From the NCBI GenBank assembly GCA_002724825.1, contig PBPU01000085.1, positions 1 through 15,702 on the forward strand: DNA of 15,702 bases. The letters run 5' to 3'. Numbering within the stretch: position 1 is the stretch's first letter; each line of letters begins with the position of its first letter. Below, piece after piece: positions 13,275 to 15,702 of the stretch. The translations under genes and the position numbers were made by a program. Origin of the DNA: Acidimicrobiaceae bacterium (lineage in GTDB: Bacteria > Actinomycetota > Acidimicrobiia > Acidimicrobiales > UBA8592). The notes beneath the pieces are model-generated. The model saw only the letters and a program-made list of their open reading frames with translations, was not told where the DNA came from and searched no databases.

Positions 13275-13801
13275 GATCCCCTATCCAACATCCAAATACC
13301 ATGCGGCTCCGTGGGATAATGAGAGAGCACTTTCGTATCAATCAAAACAAAACCTAACCTTTGAGCTACGGTCTGAGACCGATGATTGTCTACCAAAATA
13401 GTGCTATAGAGACTGTCCTGACCAAGTTCTTCAAATCCATATCGGATAGATTCTTCTCCTGCCTCCGTAGCGTATCCTAACCCCCACCAGTCTGGGTGAA
13501 GCGCCCACCCTACCTCTACTCCTGGCCAGTCATGTCGTTCCGGATTATGCAAACCTGCCCTCCCGATAAAAATTCCAGATGCTTTATCCTGTAGCGCCCA
13601 GTTTCCGGTTCCTCGAAGTTCCCACTGGCCAAGCCACCAAGCCATTTCAAGCCAAACCTCAGATCGGCCTCTTTCGCCGGGGATTCGAAGCGATTCACGT
13701 AACTCTGGAGTTTTCATCATCGTGAAGTAGCTTGCAAGATCATCTTCACGAAATGGGCGAAGAATGAGTCGCTCTGTCTCTAACGTAGGGCAGGTGGTCA
13801 T
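13259..13801 (-). CDS. GNAT-family N-acetyltransferase (RimJ/RimL-like)
   Basis: This is an acetyl-CoA-dependent acyltransferase of the RimJ/RimL (Acetyltransf_3) type, 180 residues. It opens with TLETERLILRPFREDDL, the usual first strand. It continues with VEVGWALHPDWWGLGYATEAGE, which contains the pyrophosphate-binding loop in the form G-L-G-Y-A-T. The final helix-strand has NHRSQTVAQRLGF, the common N-x-x-S-x-x-V-x-x-x-LGF acceptor-side motif. The substrate is unknown: ribosomal protein N-termini, a small amine or an antibiotic are all possible. The ATG has CAGGG 8 bases upstream. The gene overlaps the GH13 start by 16 bases and follows the alcohol dehydrogenase by 23, so these three are likely cotranscribed. 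Confidence 0.92.
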   Translation of the reverse strand: MTTCPTLETERLILRPFREDDLASYFTMMKTPELRESLRIPGERGRSEVWLEMAWWLGQWELRGTGNWALQDKASGIFIGRAGLHNPERHDWPGVEVGWALHPDWWGLGYATEAGEESIRYGFEELGQDSLYSTILVDNHRSQTVAQRLGFVLIDTKVLSHYPTEPHGIWMLDRGSWIAK

Positions 13802-13824
13802 ATTTTTACCCTGCTACGAGTAGT

Positions 13825-14928
13825 TCAGGTTCCAAAGTCTATGACTGCTCGGACTACTTCACCGTTTTTCATCGCGTCAAAGCCATCGTTAATTTCGTCA
13901 AGGGTGATCGTACGAGAGACCATTTCATCAAGCTTCAGACGACCACCAAGGTAAAGGTCACATAGATGTGGCATATCGACCTTGAAGTTATTAGATCCCA
14001 TCATTGACCCCTGAAGTTTTTTTGACCCAAGAAATAAATCAGCTCCGGAAACTTCAATAGTCTCACCAAGTGGGACCATTCCGATAATCGTTGCGGCACC
14101 CCCTTGACGTATCATTCCAAATGCTTGCTCAGCTGTTTGTTTGAGCCCTATGCATTCAAAGCTGTAATCCACTCCTCCACCGGTAAGTTCATGAACTTGC
14201 AGTACTGGGTCTCCATCGTTTGGATTGACGGTGTGTGTAGCCCCTAATTGCACAGCCCATTCAAGTTTCTGGGGTTCTAAGTCAACAGCGATAATTTGCC
14301 GTGCTCCTGCAAGGTGCGCCCCTTGGATAGCTGATATTCCAACCCCGCCGCAGCCAATGACCGCAACGGTAGAACCAGGTTTAACTTCAGCCGTACGGAA
14401 AACAGCTCCGACGCCAGTCGTCACTCCACACCCAATTAGAGCAGCACGGTCTAAAGGCATGTCTGGGGTGATCTTTACTACCCCATTTTGATGAACGAGC
14501 ATCTCTTGCGCAAAGGAACCTAAACCTGTGAATTGGTTTATCACTGCCCCTTCGCTATCGGTAAGTCGCGGCGTCTCTTCCATAGGGCGTCCCGAGATTT
14601 CTTGACGTTGAGAGCAGATATAGCTATGACCCGTCAAACAACGGTCACAATATCCGCAGAAAATTGAAAGGCAACTGATCACGTGATCGCCTACTTCAAT
14701 TCCTACTACATCTTCGCCTACATCTTGAACGATGCCTGCAGCTTCGTGGCCAAGAAGCATCGGGTACATAGCAAGATGAGACCAGCTCCCGTCAATAAAA
14801 TGCAAATCACTGTGGCAGAGTCCAGACGCAACGGTCTGAACAAGTACTTCGTTTCTCTGAGGCTTATCTATTGATATGTCTTCTACGTTTAAAGAACCGC
14901 TGTCATCGCGCAATATTGCTGCTCGCAT
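13825..14928 (-). CDS. Zinc-dependent alcohol dehydrogenase (MDR family)
   Basis: This NAD(P)-linked medium-chain dehydrogenase oxidises an alcohol or reduces an aldehyde. Numbered from the preferred ATG, the catalytic zinc ligands are Cys38 (GLCHSD), His61-Glu62 (GHEAAG) and Cys167 (IGCGVTTG). The structural zinc lobe has Cys91, Cys94, Cys97 and Cys105 in CGYCDRCLTGHSYIC. The cofactor fold has GCGGVG (about 192-197) and an Asp at 216 that favours NAD over NADP. The 367 residues match the tetrameric long-loop, class III-like forms, so formaldehyde or thiol-adduct oxidation is possible. I chose the ATG at 14928 because AAGGATGGGG precedes it and MRAAILRD is the usual N-terminus. The ATG at 14943 adds five residues and has no ribosome binding site. 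Confidence 0.94.
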   Translation of the reverse strand: MRAAILRDDSGSLNVEDISIDKPQRNEVLVQTVASGLCHSDLHFIDGSWSHLAMYPMLLGHEAAGIVQDVGEDVVGIEVGDHVISCLSIFCGYCDRCLTGHSYICSQRQEISGRPMEETPRLTDSEGAVINQFTGLGSFAQEMLVHQNGVVKITPDMPLDRAALIGCGVTTGVGAVFRTAEVKPGSTVAVIGCGGVGISAIQGAHLAGARQIIAVDLEPQKLEWAVQLGATHTVNPNDGDPVLQVHELTGGGVDYSFECIGLKQTAEQAFGMIRQGGAATIIGMVPLGETIEVSGADLFLGSKKLQGSMMGSNNFKVDMPHLCDLYLGGRLKLDEMVSRTITLDEINDGFDAMKNGEVVRAVIDFGT

Positions 14929-15015
14929 TTCCCCATCCTTCATTTAGGTTTTCTCGAACTTTAGCTTATCTTTGCCTAATGTGACAGTAGAGCAGGCTGG
15001 TAGTGAATATTTATT

Positions 15016-15702
15016 TTACCGATTCAATGCAGTAAGCATTCGCTCAAGTAGTTCTTCGACAATGTCGATACCGGTTGCAAAATTCAATCTGGCGAAGGAT
15101 CCACATTGTTCCCCAAATTTATCTCCAGGTTCAAGCGCTATCTGCGCCTTGTAAAGTAGCTCTTTTGAAGGCTGGTGAGAAAGGCTTGTATTCGAGAAAT
15201 CTAGCCACCCTAGATAAGTTGATTCAGGTAAATGCATAGTAAGGCCTGATGGGTCTTCGAGTATTCGGCTATAGATATAGTCTCGGTTATGTTGAATCTG
15301 TTCCTTGGCATCCTGCAACCATGATTTGCCATACTTCCATGCTGCTACGGTCGCTGCTGAACCAAAGGAGCTTGGCAGGCCAAAATAGTGATCGGGGTAT
15401 TTCTCTAAATGTGATCTTGTCGAGGCCGAACCCACATGGGCTACACAGCACCTAGCTCCAGCTAAATTAAAGGCCTTACTTGCCGAGCCGATCGTAACTG
15501 TTCTATTGCGTAACTTGTCATGATTGGGAAATAAAGATAAGTGTTTATTCCCCTCGAAGACTAAATCAGCCCAAATTTCGTCACTTATAACTATGAGGTC
15601 GTGCTCAGCTACTATTTCAGCAAAATCATTTATCTCCTCCTCCGTATATATGTGACCGGTGGGATTATGTGGCTGGCAAAAAAGTACAACGCGCGTTTTA
15701 GA
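15016..15702 (-). CDS. MalY/PatB-type PLP-dependent C-S lyase, N-terminal part missing
   Basis: The frame is open from the stop at 15016 to the window edge, giving 228 residues without the N-terminus. The visible chain starts SKTRVVLFCQPHNPTG, with the substrate-site NPTG of fold-type I aminotransferases. It continues with SDEIWADLVFEG, containing the PLP-binding Asp, and SASKAFNLAGARC, with the Schiff-base lysine, which is the pattern of the MalY/PatB branch. These enzymes mostly act as cystathionine beta-lyases or related C-S lyases rather than true aminotransferases. The C-terminal small domain ends normally (GDKFGEQCGSFARLNFAT contains the carboxylate-binding Arg). A 72-base or longer gap separates it from the alcohol dehydrogenase on the same strand. 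An internal GTG at 15435 is not a start, because the conserved core extends well upstream of it. Confidence 0.92.
   Translation of the reverse strand, partial: SKTRVVLFCQPHNPTGHIYTEEEINDFAEIVAEHDLIVISDEIWADLVFEGNKHLSLFPNHDKLRNRTVTIGSASKAFNLAGARCCVAHVGSASTRSHLEKYPDHYFGLPSSFGSAATVAAWKYGKSWLQDAKEQIQHNRDYIYSRILEDPSGLTMHLPESTYLGWLDFSNTSLSHQPSKELLYKAQIALEPGDKFGEQCGSFARLNFATGIDIVEELLERMLTALNR

Overview
The window reads as an ordinary chromosomal stretch of an actinobacterium with moderate-to-low GC. The best guess is an AT-leaning, probably aquatic member of the Acidimicrobiia. This rests on the N-terminal W-Y-P motif domain (DUF2510-like) of the first protein, the tRNA set Gly(GCC)-Cys(GCA)-Val(GAC), many GTG/TTG starts, and a SAM-I/SAM-IV-type riboswitch in front of metX. 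Taxonomy is inferred, not proven. There is no phage, transposon, CRISPR array or toxin-antitoxin module, and no gene-free stretch exceeds 300 bases (the longest, 3970-4190, is the metX leader).

Layout. 1-1154 (minus strand): tRNA-Val (cut by the window edge), a four-helix membrane protein, tRNA-Cys and tRNA-Gly. 1249-3969 (minus): a probable operon metX, an Fpg/Nei-family DNA glycosylase, a small secreted/membrane protein and a small conserved hypothetical, led by a candidate SAM riboswitch at 4062-4138. 4191-5921 (minus): a solitary N6-adenine DNA methyltransferase. 5992-7164 (minus): a DEAD-box RNA helicase. 7289-8751 (minus): a stand-alone class III nucleotidyl cyclase downstream of lgt. 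8819-9271 (plus): a SnoaL/NTF2-like protein, divergent from lgt. 9359-11684 (plus): riboflavin genes ribE, ribBA and ribH, preceded by a perfect 18-bp inverted repeat. 11673-15702 (minus): a GH13 alpha-glucosidase-like enzyme, a GNAT acetyltransferase, a zinc alcohol dehydrogenase and the C-terminal part of a MalY/PatB-type PLP enzyme that runs off the window.

How the parts work together. The riboflavin genes supply both lumazine precursors (RibBA), lumazine (RibH) and riboflavin (RibE); only ribD is missing locally. MetX activates homoserine for methionine synthesis, which fits SAM feedback through its leader. The MalY-type enzyme also belongs to sulfur amino-acid chemistry but is 11 kb away. 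The other genes are independent housekeeping or accessory functions.

The most notable signals are regulatory. One is the metX leader, with a SAM-binding-type core, a kink-turn-free P2 and a 7-nt element able to pair with P3 close to the ribosome binding site. The other is the palindrome that contains an extended -10 promoter motif in front of ribE.
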